NCBI GenBank assembly: GCA_947567425.1
Contig: CANOLV010000023.1
Location: 1-41,445, forward strand
DNA length: 41,445 bases
DNA from: an uncultured Porphyromonadaceae bacterium
GTDB taxonomy: Bacteria; Bacteroidota; Bacteroidia; Bacteroidales; Muribaculaceae
Reading direction: 5' to 3'
Of the stretch, positions 8,296-17,687 are shown one piece after another (positions within the stretch are counted from its first letter, which is position 1; every line of letters begins with the position of its first letter). The notes under the pieces are model-generated. The model was not told the DNA's origin and made no database searches. It was given only the letters and a program-made list of their open reading frames with translations. The translations under genes were made by a program, and so were the position numbers.

Positions 8296-10779
8296 CTACA
8301 TAGGGTCCACATCGTAATATATCATCAACGAACGCACATCCGGATGCGATTCAATGAAACTTTCATAAGTCGCCCGAAGAATATCTTTCACTTTTCGCAT
8401 AGATGCCTCGACCTCCACCTTAAGCATTATTTTCCGTATATACAATGACTGTATTCGAGATACGTGAGGCTCCTCCGGACCGAACACACGTGTACCGAAC
8501 AATCCCTTCAGACGGGCGGCATATTCCGACGATGTCACCGTCAGCACCGACTCGTCACGATGTTTGAGATAGACATTGATGATTCTCGTGAATGGCGGAT
8601 AGCAGTACTTTCTGCGTTCATTCAGCTCATACTCGTAGTAACCGTTGTAGTCATGCGTCCTAAGATATTCAAGCACCGGATGTCCCGGTTGCGAGGTCTG
8701 CACCACCACCAGGCCCTGCTTGTACCTCCTTCCGGCACGGCCCGACACCTGCTCAAGCATATTGAATGCGCGTTCAGTCGATCGGAAATCAGGGAAATTT
8801 ATGATTGAGTCGGCATTAAGCACTCCCACCGCGCTCACCCCGTCGAAGTCAAGCCCCTTGGTCACCATCTGCGTCCCTACGAGTATCTGGGCCTTGCCCT
8901 TTGAAAAGTCGCTGATTATATTCTCGTATGAATCCTTGTTGCGGGTGGTGTCGAGGTCCATCCTCAGTATTTTCGCACCTGGAAATGCAGAGTCCGCGAT
9001 ATCCTCTATGCGCTCGGTTCCGTAGCCGTATGTCTCTATCGAAGGCTCCCGGCACGATGGACAGATTGTGGGAAGCCGATAGCTCGCTCCGCAATAATGG
9101 CACACCATCTCTCCGGCACGCCGGTGATAGGTCAGCGATACATCGCAGTTCTGGCATTTAGGCACGTAAGCACACTGTTTGCACGTGACCACGGGAGCAT
9201 AACCCCGGCGGTTGTGGAATAATATCACCTGCTCGCCCCTGCCTATGGCCTCGCGGGTCACCGACAGCAGCCTTGACGTAAGAAGCCCCGACAGACGGCC
9301 GCGCCTCTTCTCATCGGCCATATCCACAAACTCAATCCGCGGAAGCTGGATATCCTCATAACGCTGCAGAAGTTCCACCAGGCCGTATCTGCCGTTTAAG
9401 GCTTTATAGTAAGTCTCCACCGACGGAGTGGCGCTTCCGAGCAGAGTCTTGGCGCCGTGCATCGAGGCAAGCACCATGGCCGTGTCCCGGGCATTATAGC
9501 GGGGAGCCGGATCATACTGCTTGTAGCTCGACTCATGCTCTTCGTCGACTATCACAAATCCGAGCCGCGAGAACGGCAGAAACACGGACGACCGGGCCCC
9601 GATGACCACACACGGTGTCGGATCATGCAGCAGGCGTTTCCAGATGTCCACACGCTCATTGTCTGAAAACTTAGAGTGATATATGACCACCTTTTGCCCG
9701 AACACCTTCTGCAGGCGGTGGGTGAGCTGGGTGGTCAGGGCTATCTCCGGCACAAGATAGAGCACTTGAAGGCCATGCCTGATCGCATAATCTATCAGAT
9801 GAAGATATACCTCGGTCTTGCCGCTCGACGTCACTCCACGAAGAAGCACCGTCTCCTTTATCAGAAAAAGCTTATGAATCTCATCAAGTGCACGCGCCTG
9901 GGCGTCGCTCAGTTTTGGAAGTTCACCTATGGCGGTTCCCGGATAGTGAAACCGGTTGATCTCCCTCACCACCGTGTCTATCACGCCTTTGGAAGCAAGT
10001 GCGCTGACTATGGCGGTGCTCAGTCCTGTCTCCTCAAGAAGTTGAGTCCGCGGCACCTCTGCCGGAAGGCCGAGAGCACGGTTGCGGTTAAGCTTATCCA
10101 GAAGCGCTATCAGAAGCTGTTCCTGCTTCTTGGCCCCTTTGACCGAGTCAAACGCACGGTGCATAGCGTCATTGTCGTCACGGTCTACCGCCAGACGCAC
10201 CCTGACCTCCTTCTTCGACCGATAGCGTTCTACAAGCTTCTCCGATATGATGACCACACCCTTCTCCACAAGTTTCGGAATCAGCACCTCGATTCTCGAC
10301 AAACCGGTCTTCTTCTCTATTTCCGCCACAGTCATCCGGCCGTTATGGTCAAGCGACTGGGCCACTATCACCTCCCGCTCATCCAGACGCCCGTCGGCCG
10401 ACTCGGCATAGTCAGGATTAAGTTCGACAAACGTCTCGCTTTCCACCTTCAGCCCGGCAGGGACGGCCGCCTTGTAGACATCGCCTATCGCACACAGATA
10501 ATATTCCGATATCCAGTTCCACAATTTTAGCTGAGGATGCTTCAGCACTGCACCTTCGTCAAGCATGCTTATCACCTCCTTGACTTCAAAGCCGGAAGGA
10601 GCCACCGGTGTGAGGCCAGACACTATGGCGGTGTAATACTTCCTCCGGCCGAACGGCACCACCACACGGCTTCCCATCAGAATACCCGACTCCATATCTT
10701 CCGGTATACCGTATGTAAAAGTGCCGTGAAGAGGCAATGGCAGTATGACTTCAGCATAAAGTCTGTATTTCGGTGACAT
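8296..10779 (-). CDS. priA: Replication restart helicase PriA
   Basis: The primosomal protein N' that reloads the replisome at collapsed forks. I take the ATG at 10779 (827 residues, MSPKYRLYAEV...) because the longer frame from 10845 would begin upstream of the -7 element at 10810-10817. Order of domains: N-terminal 3'-DNA-binding domain (TYGIPEDM, GSRVVVPFGRR), winged helix, Walker A GVTSSGKTE, DEEH box in VDEEHESSYKQYDP, then the zinc region with eight Cys (CKQCAYVPKCQNC and VCHYCG...CPSC), and helicase motifs V-VI ending in QVSGRAGR. All helicase and zinc motifs are intact. It is divergent from the peptidase gene. Confidence 0.97.
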   Translation of the reverse strand: MSPKYRLYAEVILPLPLHGTFTYGIPEDMESGILMGSRVVVPFGRRKYYTAIVSGLTPVAPSGFEVKEVISMLDEGAVLKHPQLKLWNWISEYYLCAIGDVYKAAVPAGLKVESETFVELNPDYAESADGRLDEREVIVAQSLDHNGRMTVAEIEKKTGLSRIEVLIPKLVEKGVVIISEKLVERYRSKKEVRVRLAVDRDDNDAMHRAFDSVKGAKKQEQLLIALLDKLNRNRALGLPAEVPRTQLLEETGLSTAIVSALASKGVIDTVVREINRFHYPGTAIGELPKLSDAQARALDEIHKLFLIKETVLLRGVTSSGKTEVYLHLIDYAIRHGLQVLYLVPEIALTTQLTHRLQKVFGQKVVIYHSKFSDNERVDIWKRLLHDPTPCVVIGARSSVFLPFSRLGFVIVDEEHESSYKQYDPAPRYNARDTAMVLASMHGAKTLLGSATPSVETYYKALNGRYGLVELLQRYEDIQLPRIEFVDMADEKRRGRLSGLLTSRLLSVTREAIGRGEQVILFHNRRGYAPVVTCKQCAYVPKCQNCDVSLTYHRRAGEMVCHYCGASYRLPTICPSCREPSIETYGYGTERIEDIADSAFPGAKILRMDLDTTRNKDSYENIISDFSKGKAQILVGTQMVTKGLDFDGVSAVGVLNADSIINFPDFRSTERAFNMLEQVSGRAGRRYKQGLVVVQTSQPGHPVLEYLRTHDYNGYYEYELNERRKYCYPPFTRIINVYLKHRDESVLTVTSSEYAARLKGLFGTRVFGPEEPHVSRIQSLYIRKIMLKVEVEASMRKVKDILRATYESFIESHPDVRSLMIYYDVDPM

Positions 10780-10809
10780 GTACAATTGTTTTAGAAGATG
10801 ATTATAATG

Positions 10810-10817
10810 TAAAGTTA
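10810..10817 (-). promoter_or_regulatory. -7-like element of priA
   Basis: TAACTTTA on the minus strand matches seven of the eight positions of TAnnTTTG and is 30 bases upstream of the chosen priA start. It lies only 12 bases from the divergent -7 element at 10830-10837. Confidence 0.4.
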
Positions 10818-10829
10818 CATATTTTTTTG

Positions 10830-10837
10830 TACATTTG
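10830..10837 (+). promoter_or_regulatory. -7 element of the peptidase-PorE-GSCFA unit
   Basis: TACATTTG matches TAnnTTTG exactly and is 31 bases before the ATG at 10869. No TTTG is found at the usual distance, because that space is taken by the opposing priA element. Confidence 0.5.
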
Positions 10838-10868
10838 TTGACCAATATTCATATCCAATCATTTTATC

Positions 10869-13124
10869 ATGCATTTTCCAAAACATTTAATCCTTGTTTT
10901 TGCAGGACTCAGCGCCCTGACGGCTATGCCTCAAGGCACTGTCGACGACTACAATCGCGCATATTCGCTCCGCGACTCCTATAGCTCGCGTCATGTTTAT
11001 AATGGCTCGGTCAGGCCGTCATGGATCAGGGGGACAGACAAATTCTGGTATGTCGACGAGTCTAAGCAGGGACGCACATACACAGTGGTGGACGCTGCTA
11101 AGAAGTCGCGTGCGCAGATGTTCGACCAGACGCACCTTGCCGCAGAACTGTCGAAGGCTTCAGGACACGACATAAAGGCCAACAACATACGGCTTGATCG
11201 TCTGTCAGCAACTCCCGGACTCGACACGCTCCGATTTAACTACAACAACCACTCCTGGATGTACATCAACCGAAAGAAAGGTACTTTGACCGATCTCGGC
11301 GAACTGCCGGCACCCCCGCAACGCCCCCACTGGATGGTTGTCGACGAAGAGAAAGGCGACTGGAAATATCCATCGCCCGACGGCACAATGAAGGCCTATG
11401 TCAAGGACAATAACATATATGTCGTCGACAATGCCACGGGCAAAGAAAGACAGTTAAGCTTCGACGGAACCCCCGGCAACTACTATTCAGCCTACATCTC
11501 ATGGTCGCCCGACAGCCGCAAAGTGGCCGCATGCCGCATCAGACCAGCCGGCGAGAAGCGCTACGTCTACTATGTGGAGTCATCACCGTCATCACAGTTG
11601 CAGCCCATACTGCATAAGCAGGAGTATGCAAAACCCGGCGATGAACTCCGCTTTAAAGTTCCGTGCATATACGAAGTCGCCACCGGACGTGCCATAATTC
11701 CCGACACCCGGCTTTTCGACCGGCAGTACGACCTCTACGGCCCTTCATGGAATGCCGACAGCGAAGCCATAACTTTTGAATACAACCAGCGCGGACACCA
11801 GGTATACCGAGTGCTGGAGATGTCGGCCGCCGACGGCTCCGTACGCCCGTTGGTCGAAGAGACCTCCGACAAGTATGTCAACTATCCGAGGATATTCCGT
11901 CACATGCTTGCCGACGGAAAGCGGATGATCTGGAGCAGCGAACGTGACAACTGGAACCATCTGTACATGTACGACCGTGCCACGGCCGCGCCGACACATC
12001 AGATCACGAAAGGTCAATGGTATGTACGCGACATTATCAAAGTCGACGAACCGAACGAAAAGATCTACTTCTCGGCCAATGGCGTAAACACCGACGAGGA
12101 TCCCTATCACATCCGCTACTATTCAATCAACTTCGACGGAACGGGAATGACCGACCTCACGCCGGCACCCGGACATCACTCCGCCACATTCTCGCCCGAC
12201 ATGAAATATCTCGTCGACACATATTCCACCGTATCCGTCCCTCCGGTCACCAGACTGCGCGATGCCACTGACGGAAGTGTCATAATGGACGTGGCCGATG
12301 CCGACATTTCCGAACTGACAGATGCCGGATGGAAAGCCCCGGAAGTATTTTCCGCTCCCGGACGCGACGGCAAGACACCCATGTGGGGACTGATCTACCG
12401 CCCCACCAACTTCGACCCCGCCAAGAAGTATCCCGTCATCGAATACATCTACCAGGGTCCCGGCGACCATTACGTTCCCAAATCTTTCCAGTCCTACAAC
12501 TGGTGGATGACTTCGCTCTCTGAACTCGGATTCATCGTAGTGATGGTCGACGGAATGGGCACATCGTTCCGTTCGCGCGAATTTGAGAATATATGCCATC
12601 AGAATCTCGTCGATGCTGGACTTCCCGACCATATAGCATGGATCAAGGAGGCCGGAAAGAAATACCCATACATGGATCTCGACCGGGTAGGTATTTTCGG
12701 ATGTTCGGCAGGCGGTCAGGAATCCACTACGGCTGTGCTCCATCATCCCGAATTCTATAAGGCGGCATATTCCGCATGCGGATGCCATGACAACCGCATG
12801 GATAAAATCTGGTGGAACGAACTTTGGCTCGGATATCCCATCAACGATTCATACAAAAAAGCGTCAAACGTCGAAAACGCCCATCTGCTTCAGCGTCCGC
12901 TGATGCTCGTTGTAGGTGAAATGGACGATAATGTCGATCCCGCGTCTACCATGCAGGTGGCCAACGCGCTGATCAAAGCCAACAAGGACTTTGAGCTTGT
13001 GGTGATTCCAGGAGCTCGCCATTCGATGGGCGAGGACTTCGGCGAACATAAGCGCTACGACTTTTTCGTGCGCCATCTGCTCGGTGTGAATCCCCCCGCA
13101 TGGTCGGAAATTAAGTATAGATAA
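10869..13124 (+). CDS. Secreted S9 serine peptidase, dipeptidyl peptidase IV-like
   Basis: A 751-residue exported peptidase expected to remove dipeptides from peptides in the periplasm or at the surface. It has a hydrophobic signal sequence (residues ~1-20), a beta-propeller domain (about 60-490) and a C-terminal alpha/beta-hydrolase (about 500-751). The catalytic triad is visible: Ser613 in GCSAGG, Asp686 in EMDDNVD and His718 in ARHSMG, with the same spacing and motifs as DPP IV. I cannot identify the double-Glu motif that reads the substrate N-terminus with confidence, so exact specificity (DPP IV, DPP 5 or prolyl tripeptidyl peptidase) is open. First gene of a three-gene unit; 30 bases separate its stop from the PorE-like start. 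Confidence 0.9.
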   Translation: MHFPKHLILVFAGLSALTAMPQGTVDDYNRAYSLRDSYSSRHVYNGSVRPSWIRGTDKFWYVDESKQGRTYTVVDAAKKSRAQMFDQTHLAAELSKASGHDIKANNIRLDRLSATPGLDTLRFNYNNHSWMYINRKKGTLTDLGELPAPPQRPHWMVVDEEKGDWKYPSPDGTMKAYVKDNNIYVVDNATGKERQLSFDGTPGNYYSAYISWSPDSRKVAACRIRPAGEKRYVYYVESSPSSQLQPILHKQEYAKPGDELRFKVPCIYEVATGRAIIPDTRLFDRQYDLYGPSWNADSEAITFEYNQRGHQVYRVLEMSAADGSVRPLVEETSDKYVNYPRIFRHMLADGKRMIWSSERDNWNHLYMYDRATAAPTHQITKGQWYVRDIIKVDEPNEKIYFSANGVNTDEDPYHIRYYSINFDGTGMTDLTPAPGHHSATFSPDMKYLVDTYSTVSVPPVTRLRDATDGSVIMDVADADISELTDAGWKAPEVFSAPGRDGKTPMWGLIYRPTNFDPAKKYPVIEYIYQGPGDHYVPKSFQSYNWWMTSLSELGFIVVMVDGMGTSFRSREFENICHQNLVDAGLPDHIAWIKEAGKKYPYMDLDRVGIFGCSAGGQESTTAVLHHPEFYKAAYSACGCHDNRMDKIWWNELWLGYPINDSYKKASNVENAHLLQRPLMLVVGEMDDNVDPASTMQVANALIKANKDFELVVIPGARHSMGEDFGEHKRYDFFVRHLLGVNPPAWSEIKYR

Positions 13125-13154
13125 TAATGTGCCGTTGCATTGCGTTATCTATAT

Positions 13155-15134
13155 ATGCGCATATCTAATTTACATCTAATAGCATATCTTTGGCTCCTCT
13201 GCATCCTGTTTTCCGGATGCGGAGGAGCCAAACTGTCTGTAGCCAACGAACAGATGGAGCGCGGCGAATTCTACGACGCATCGCGCACTTACCGCAAAGT
13301 CTACAACAAGATGACCAAGCGCGAAGAACGCCCTCAGCGCGGCGAGGTCGCTTTCAAGATGGCCGAATGCTACAGAAAGCTGAACATGAGCGCCAGGGCC
13401 GTCGCCGCATATCAGAACGCCATCCGCTACGGGTATCCCGATTCAATGGCCGTGCTGCATCTCGCACAGGCCCTGCAGGCCGAGGGAAAGTATAAGGAAG
13501 CCATAGCTTCATACGAAGAATTTCTCGCCACCGGGCCGAAGGATGTCAAGACCGCCGAGTCGGGCATAGCCGGATGCCGGATCGGATTGAAGTCCAAGGA
13601 GAATCCCACCCGCTACATTGTGAAACAGGCCAAGCTGTTCAATTCACGGCGGGCTGACTTTGCTCCGATGTTTCTCGACAAGTCGCATGACGCGCTCTAC
13701 TTCACCACCACTAACGAAAAAGTCACCGGCAACCACCGGAGCGAGATCACCGGCATGAAGAAAAGCGACATCTGGTGGTCACGGAAAAACGAACGTGGCG
13801 AATGGATGCGTCCCGAGCCGGTAGAAGGCGAGCTTAACACCGAACACGAAGAAGGTATAATCTCCTTCACACCCGACGGTTCGACCATGTATCTGACCCG
13901 GGCGCGCCGCGAACCTAATGCCCACACCGGTGTTGAGATATACACTTCACAGCGCTCCGACGCCAAATGGAGTGCACCCGTTAAATTTGACATTACAGCC
14001 GACACTCTGTCCAATTATGGACATCCCGCGGTGTCGCCCGACGGACAGTGGCTTTACTTCACGTCCGACATGCCCGGAGGTTATGGAGGAAAGGATATCT
14101 GGCGTATCAACCTGAAAGAAAGGGTCGGTTCGCTGGAGAATCTCGGCGAATTCATCAACACCGAAGGCGACGAAGAATTCCCCTACGTCAGATCCGACAG
14201 CCTGCTCTACTTCTCATCCAACGGACACGCCGGATTAGGCGGACTCGACATATTCCGCGCCAAGCTCACCCCATCGGGAGGATGGCTCGTCGAGAACATG
14301 GGCATACCGGTTAATTCGGCGGCCGACGATTTCGGAATCACCTTCGGCGACGGCGAAAGCGGCTACTTTTCCTCCAACCGCACCGACGGCCGCGGCTACG
14401 ACCACATATACTCGTTCGTCCTGCCCGACCTGAGAATCAACATCAGCGGAATGGTGCTCGACAAGGACGAAGAACCCGTGCCTAACTCCATAATCAGAAT
14501 AATAGGCGACGACGGTTCTAACCAAAGGGCTGCCGGACGTGCCGACGGATCATTCTCATTTCCGCTCAGAAGGGGCGTCAGATATGTGATGCTCGCCGGC
14601 GCAAGAGGCTACCTGAACGCAAAGCAGGAGTTTGAGGCCGACGATGCCGAAGAAGACGCCGAATACAACGTCGACTTCATTCTGGCTTCAATAACAAAGC
14701 CAAACGTAGTCGACAATATATTCTACGACTTTGACAAGGCCACTCTGCGTCCCGAGTCAATGACAGCTCTCGACTCGATCGTCCAGGTGCTGCACGACAA
14801 TCCCAACGTGACCATCGAAATGGCCTCGCACACCGACCGCTGGGGAAGCGAGGAATACAACATCAACCTGTCGCAGCGACGGGCACAGTCAGTCATCGAC
14901 TACCTCATCCAAGCCGGAATAAAGCCTGACCGCCTGCAGCCCCAAGGCTACGGCAAGTCGCGCCCGAAAGTAATCACCAAACGTCTCGCCCGCGAATTCC
15001 CGCAGTTCAAAGAGGGCGACACCCTCGACGAGGCATACATTGAGGCCCTGTCGGAAGAGGATCAGGAAGTAGCCGACCAGATAAACCGACGGACCGAATT
15101 TCAGGTTCTCTCCATCGACTATAAAATGTATTGA
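13155..15134 (+). CDS. porE: PorE-like lipoprotein: TPR, beta-propeller, CRD and OmpA domains
   Basis: A 659-residue lipoprotein; the ATG at 13155 leaves a short signal with lipobox FSGC (Cys22), while the TTG at 13140 would add five residues. Order: TPR repeats (~30-130; MAECYRKL, AIASYEEFLATGP), PD40 beta-propeller (~150-430; TPDGSTMYLTR, SPDGQWLYFTSD), carboxypeptidase regulatory-like domain (~425-510; ISGMVLDKDEEPVPNSIIRI), and an OmpA C-terminal peptidoglycan-binding domain (~516-659; ASHTDRWGSEEYNINLSQRR). This is exactly the domain order of Porphyromonas PorE, which anchors the type IX secretion machinery to peptidoglycan. Paralogues with the same order exist in Bacteroidetes, so the symbol is a best fit rather than proof. 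It is followed 4 bases later by the GSCFA gene. Confidence 0.75.
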   Translation: MRISNLHLIAYLWLLCILFSGCGGAKLSVANEQMERGEFYDASRTYRKVYNKMTKREERPQRGEVAFKMAECYRKLNMSARAVAAYQNAIRYGYPDSMAVLHLAQALQAEGKYKEAIASYEEFLATGPKDVKTAESGIAGCRIGLKSKENPTRYIVKQAKLFNSRRADFAPMFLDKSHDALYFTTTNEKVTGNHRSEITGMKKSDIWWSRKNERGEWMRPEPVEGELNTEHEEGIISFTPDGSTMYLTRARREPNAHTGVEIYTSQRSDAKWSAPVKFDITADTLSNYGHPAVSPDGQWLYFTSDMPGGYGGKDIWRINLKERVGSLENLGEFINTEGDEEFPYVRSDSLLYFSSNGHAGLGGLDIFRAKLTPSGGWLVENMGIPVNSAADDFGITFGDGESGYFSSNRTDGRGYDHIYSFVLPDLRINISGMVLDKDEEPVPNSIIRIIGDDGSNQRAAGRADGSFSFPLRRGVRYVMLAGARGYLNAKQEFEADDAEEDAEYNVDFILASITKPNVVDNIFYDFDKATLRPESMTALDSIVQVLHDNPNVTIEMASHTDRWGSEEYNINLSQRRAQSVIDYLIQAGIKPDRLQPQGYGKSRPKVITKRLAREFPQFKEGDTLDEAYIEALSEEDQEVADQINRRTEFQVLSIDYKMY

Positions 15135-15138
15135 CATT

Positions 15139-16089
15139 ATGGATTTCCGAACTACAGTACCGCCATTGAAAGGCATGCAGGGTCTGATCGACTATTCATC
15201 GTCGGTCGTCATGCTCGGATCATGCTTCACCGACAATATCGGATCGCGACTGAACGATGCCATGTTTGATTGCTGCCACAATCCGTGCGGCACGCTCTAC
15301 AATCCGGCCAGCATAGCGTCTTCGCTTCTCGACATTCTTTACGAACGCCCGTACACCGAAGCAGACCTCGTAGAGCATGCGGGCCTTTGGCACAGTTTCA
15401 GCCATCACTCACGCTTCTCCGGCGACGACAAGGCCAAAGTCCTCGACACCATCAACCATGCCCGCGACACTGCACTTAAAGCCATGTCGCATGCGTCTGT
15501 ATTTATCGTAACATTCGGCACCTCCTGGATTTTCCGGTTGGCCGAAGGCAATGCTGTAGTGGCCAACTGCCACAAGATGCCTCCGGCTATGTTCCGGAGG
15601 GAGATGCTTTCCTCCACACAGACCTACGGACTCTGGAAAAAGATGCTGCGCGAGCTGTCGGCAAGGTTTCCACGGATGAAAGTCATATTCACGGTCAGTC
15701 CTATACGCCATCTGTCCGACGGAGCACATGCCAACCAGCTCAGCAAAGCCGCTCTCCTCGAAGCTGTCGACAGGCTCACTGTAGAATTTCCCGGACAGGC
15801 CATATATTTCCCCGCCTACGAGATAATGATGGACGATCTGCGCGACTATCGCTTCTATGCCTCAGACATGCTGCATCCTTCAGACGTGGCAGTCGATTAT
15901 ATCTACGACATCTTCAGACAGTCGTTTATGACAGCCTCCACAATCGCCGACTCAAAAATCTGCGAGTCGCTCCACCGCCGGCTCAGCCACAGGCCCCTCA
16001 ACGGAACCGCACCCGATCCGAAGGCCATCATTGAGGAATTTTCCTCCAGGTATCCGAATCTCGCTCCAGTATTTTCCCGTCACAAGTAA
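15139..16089 (+). CDS. GSCFA-domain SGNH-like hydrolase
   Basis: A 316-residue protein with the family motif GSCF at residues 27-30 (LGSCFTDNIG), where Ser28 fills the nucleophile position of SGNH/GDSL hydrolases, and a DxxH block (Asp243, His246 in YASDMLHP) that would complete a catalytic triad. There is no signal peptide, so it is probably cytoplasmic. The reaction is unknown; relatives are esterases and acyltransferases acting on carbohydrates or cell-wall material. It sits 4 bases after the PorE-like gene and just before a strong terminator, so it belongs to that transcript. Confidence 0.85.
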   Translation: MDFRTTVPPLKGMQGLIDYSSSVVMLGSCFTDNIGSRLNDAMFDCCHNPCGTLYNPASIASSLLDILYERPYTEADLVEHAGLWHSFSHHSRFSGDDKAKVLDTINHARDTALKAMSHASVFIVTFGTSWIFRLAEGNAVVANCHKMPPAMFRREMLSSTQTYGLWKKMLRELSARFPRMKVIFTVSPIRHLSDGAHANQLSKAALLEAVDRLTVEFPGQAIYFPAYEIMMDDLRDYRFYASDMLHPSDVAVDYIYDIFRQSFMTASTIADSKICESLHRRLSHRPLNGTAPDPKAIIEEFSSRYPNLAPVFSRHK

Positions 16090-16110
16090 GAGCCTGTCCC
16101 ATAAGCATTG

Positions 16111-16142
16111 CGCGGCCGGTCATTGAACAATGACCGGCCGCG
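16111..16142 (+). terminator. Terminator of the peptidase-PorE-GSCFA unit
   Basis: A perfect 15-bp inverted repeat (16111-16125 with 16128-16142, G+C-rich outer half) begins 21 bases after the GSCFA stop. The T-run is weak (GGCGTTTC). The terminator call rests on the stem. Confidence 0.75.
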
Positions 16143-16184
16143 TGGCGTTTCATTGGTTGGATTAACTAATTAAATTTTACAGTT

Positions 16185-16919
16185 ATGAGAGTTACATATA
16201 TTGACCACAGCGGTTTCATGGTCGTAACAGATGATGTCATTATGGTATTTGACTATTTCCGTGACCCCTCGCACTCCGTTGTCAAGACTCTTGAAAAATA
16301 CCCCGAGCTACCGGTGGTATTTTTCGTCAGCCACCACCACAAAGACCACTACAATCCGGACATATTCAATCTCGCACAGTCGCACGAACGTCTGTATGTG
16401 ATGTCCAACGACATATTCCAGCGCCACGGCGACTCCAAGATCCCCACCGCGGGCATGAGCGCCGGTGACCGCATTGAGAATGTCATCGGAGGCCTTACTG
16501 TTGACGCCTTCGGGTCTACCGACCTTGGGGTCAGCTTTGCAGTGACCGACAGCCATGGCAAAAAGATTTTCCATGCCGGCGACCTCAACAACTGGCATTG
16601 GAATGAAGAGTCCACTCCAAAGGAGGTACAGAAAGCCTCGCTCGAATTCGAGAAAGTCCTTCACCGCATTAAAGAGAAGGACGACCGTTTCGACATAGCC
16701 TTCTTTCCTGTCGACCCGCGGCAGGGCAAGGATTATGCTTCCGGGGCGGCCCAATTCCTCGACACGGTGAAAGTCAGCGACTTTTTCCCGATGCACTTCT
16801 TCGGCGACCACGCTAAAGCATGCGACTTCAAGGCATACCCGATCCACGATGTAACCGACACCACATTCCATTGCCTATACGAACCGGGGCAGTCGATTGA
16901 CTTAGACACACTCTTATAG
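16185..16919 (+). CDS. Metallo-beta-lactamase-fold hydrolase
   Basis: A 244-residue soluble protein of the MBL superfamily. The metal site HxHxDH is present as H50-H51-H52-K53-D54-H55 (SHHHKDH), with a further His/Asp in FHAGDLNNWHW and a late His in PMHFFGDH. The fold and the compact size fit the UlaG/YtnP-like group of MBL-fold hydrolases; no partner domain is attached. Substrate unknown. It lies between two terminators-bearing units and is followed after 86 bases by rubrerythrin; I see no shared operon evidence. Confidence 0.85.
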   Translation: MRVTYIDHSGFMVVTDDVIMVFDYFRDPSHSVVKTLEKYPELPVVFFVSHHHKDHYNPDIFNLAQSHERLYVMSNDIFQRHGDSKIPTAGMSAGDRIENVIGGLTVDAFGSTDLGVSFAVTDSHGKKIFHAGDLNNWHWNEESTPKEVQKASLEFEKVLHRIKEKDDRFDIAFFPVDPRQGKDYASGAAQFLDTVKVSDFFPMHFFGDHAKACDFKAYPIHDVTDTTFHCLYEPGQSIDLDTLL

Positions 16920-17005
16920 TTTTGTGGCACGCCTCAACTTTTTAAGTTAACGCGTGTTATTAGAATAGAACATTTAATCACACATATAAAAATATACTTT
17001 TAGTT

Positions 17006-17599
17006 ATGGCAAATTCAACTAAAAAGAGCATCCAGGGCACTCAGACCGAGATTAATCTCGCAAAAGCCTATCTAAGCGAATCAGCCGCTTATTCACGTTA
17101 CACATACTATGCACAACAGGCAGATAAGGAAAATTTCTTCCCTATCGGTGAAATATTCCGCGAGACTGCGGCCAACGAACTTCGCCACGGTAAGATTTTC
17201 TTCAAATATCTCAAAGGCGGTAAAGTCGAATGCACGCTTAATCCTGATGCCGGAATCATCGGCGACACAGCCACCAACCTCGAATACGCCATCAATGAAG
17301 AGAAGGAAGAAGGCGTTGAGCAGTACATCAATTCTGCAAAAGTGGCCGACGAAGAAGGCTTCAAGGACATAGCTGAACACTTCAGAGCCATCGCAGAGAT
17401 TGAGCGTCACCACCACGATCGTTTCGAACTGTTGCTTAGCCAGGTCAAAGCAGGAACCGTATGGAAGCGCGAGAAGCCCATTAAATGGCGTTGCCTCGTA
17501 TGTGGATACGAATTTGAAGGCACAGAACCCCCGAAAGTATGTCCGGCATGCGACCATCCATATCAGCACTACATGGCTCTCGACCTCTACGACATCTAA
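17006..17599 (+). CDS. rbr: Rubrerythrin
   Basis: A 197-residue di-iron peroxidase that reduces hydrogen peroxide in anaerobes, taking electrons through its own rubredoxin domain. The N-terminal four-helix bundle supplies the iron ligands (Glu in LSESAAYSRY, ExxH in ETAANELRHGK, and Glu/His in AEIERHHHDRF). The C-terminal rubredoxin-like site has the two Cys pairs CLVCG and CPACD. Length and domain order are normal. It is a single gene, closed by the hairpin at 17628-17666. No TAnnTTTG element is visible in the 86-base gap upstream. Confidence 0.95.
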   Translation: MANSTKKSIQGTQTEINLAKAYLSESAAYSRYTYYAQQADKENFFPIGEIFRETAANELRHGKIFFKYLKGGKVECTLNPDAGIIGDTATNLEYAINEEKEEGVEQYINSAKVADEEGFKDIAEHFRAIAEIERHHHDRFELLLSQVKAGTVWKREKPIKWRCLVCGYEFEGTEPPKVCPACDHPYQHYMALDLYDI

Positions 17600-17627
17600 A
17601 CTTCATAAACCGATAGATAGACAAGAC

Positions 17628-17666
17628 AGAGAGGCTACCTAACAACCAAAGTTAGGCAGCCTCTCT
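17628..17666. terminator. Bidirectional terminator between rbr and the DUF4465 gene
   Basis: A 16-bp stem with a single mismatch (17628-17643 with 17651-17666) and a 7-base loop sits between the convergent rbr and DUF4465 genes, so it can serve both strands. Confidence 0.8.
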
Positions 17667-17687
17667 TATAGTAATATTCAGTTCTTC

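Noticed and set aside
9676-10530. 284-residue open frame antisense to priA
   Set aside because: Within priA, no own promoter or known motif; shadow.
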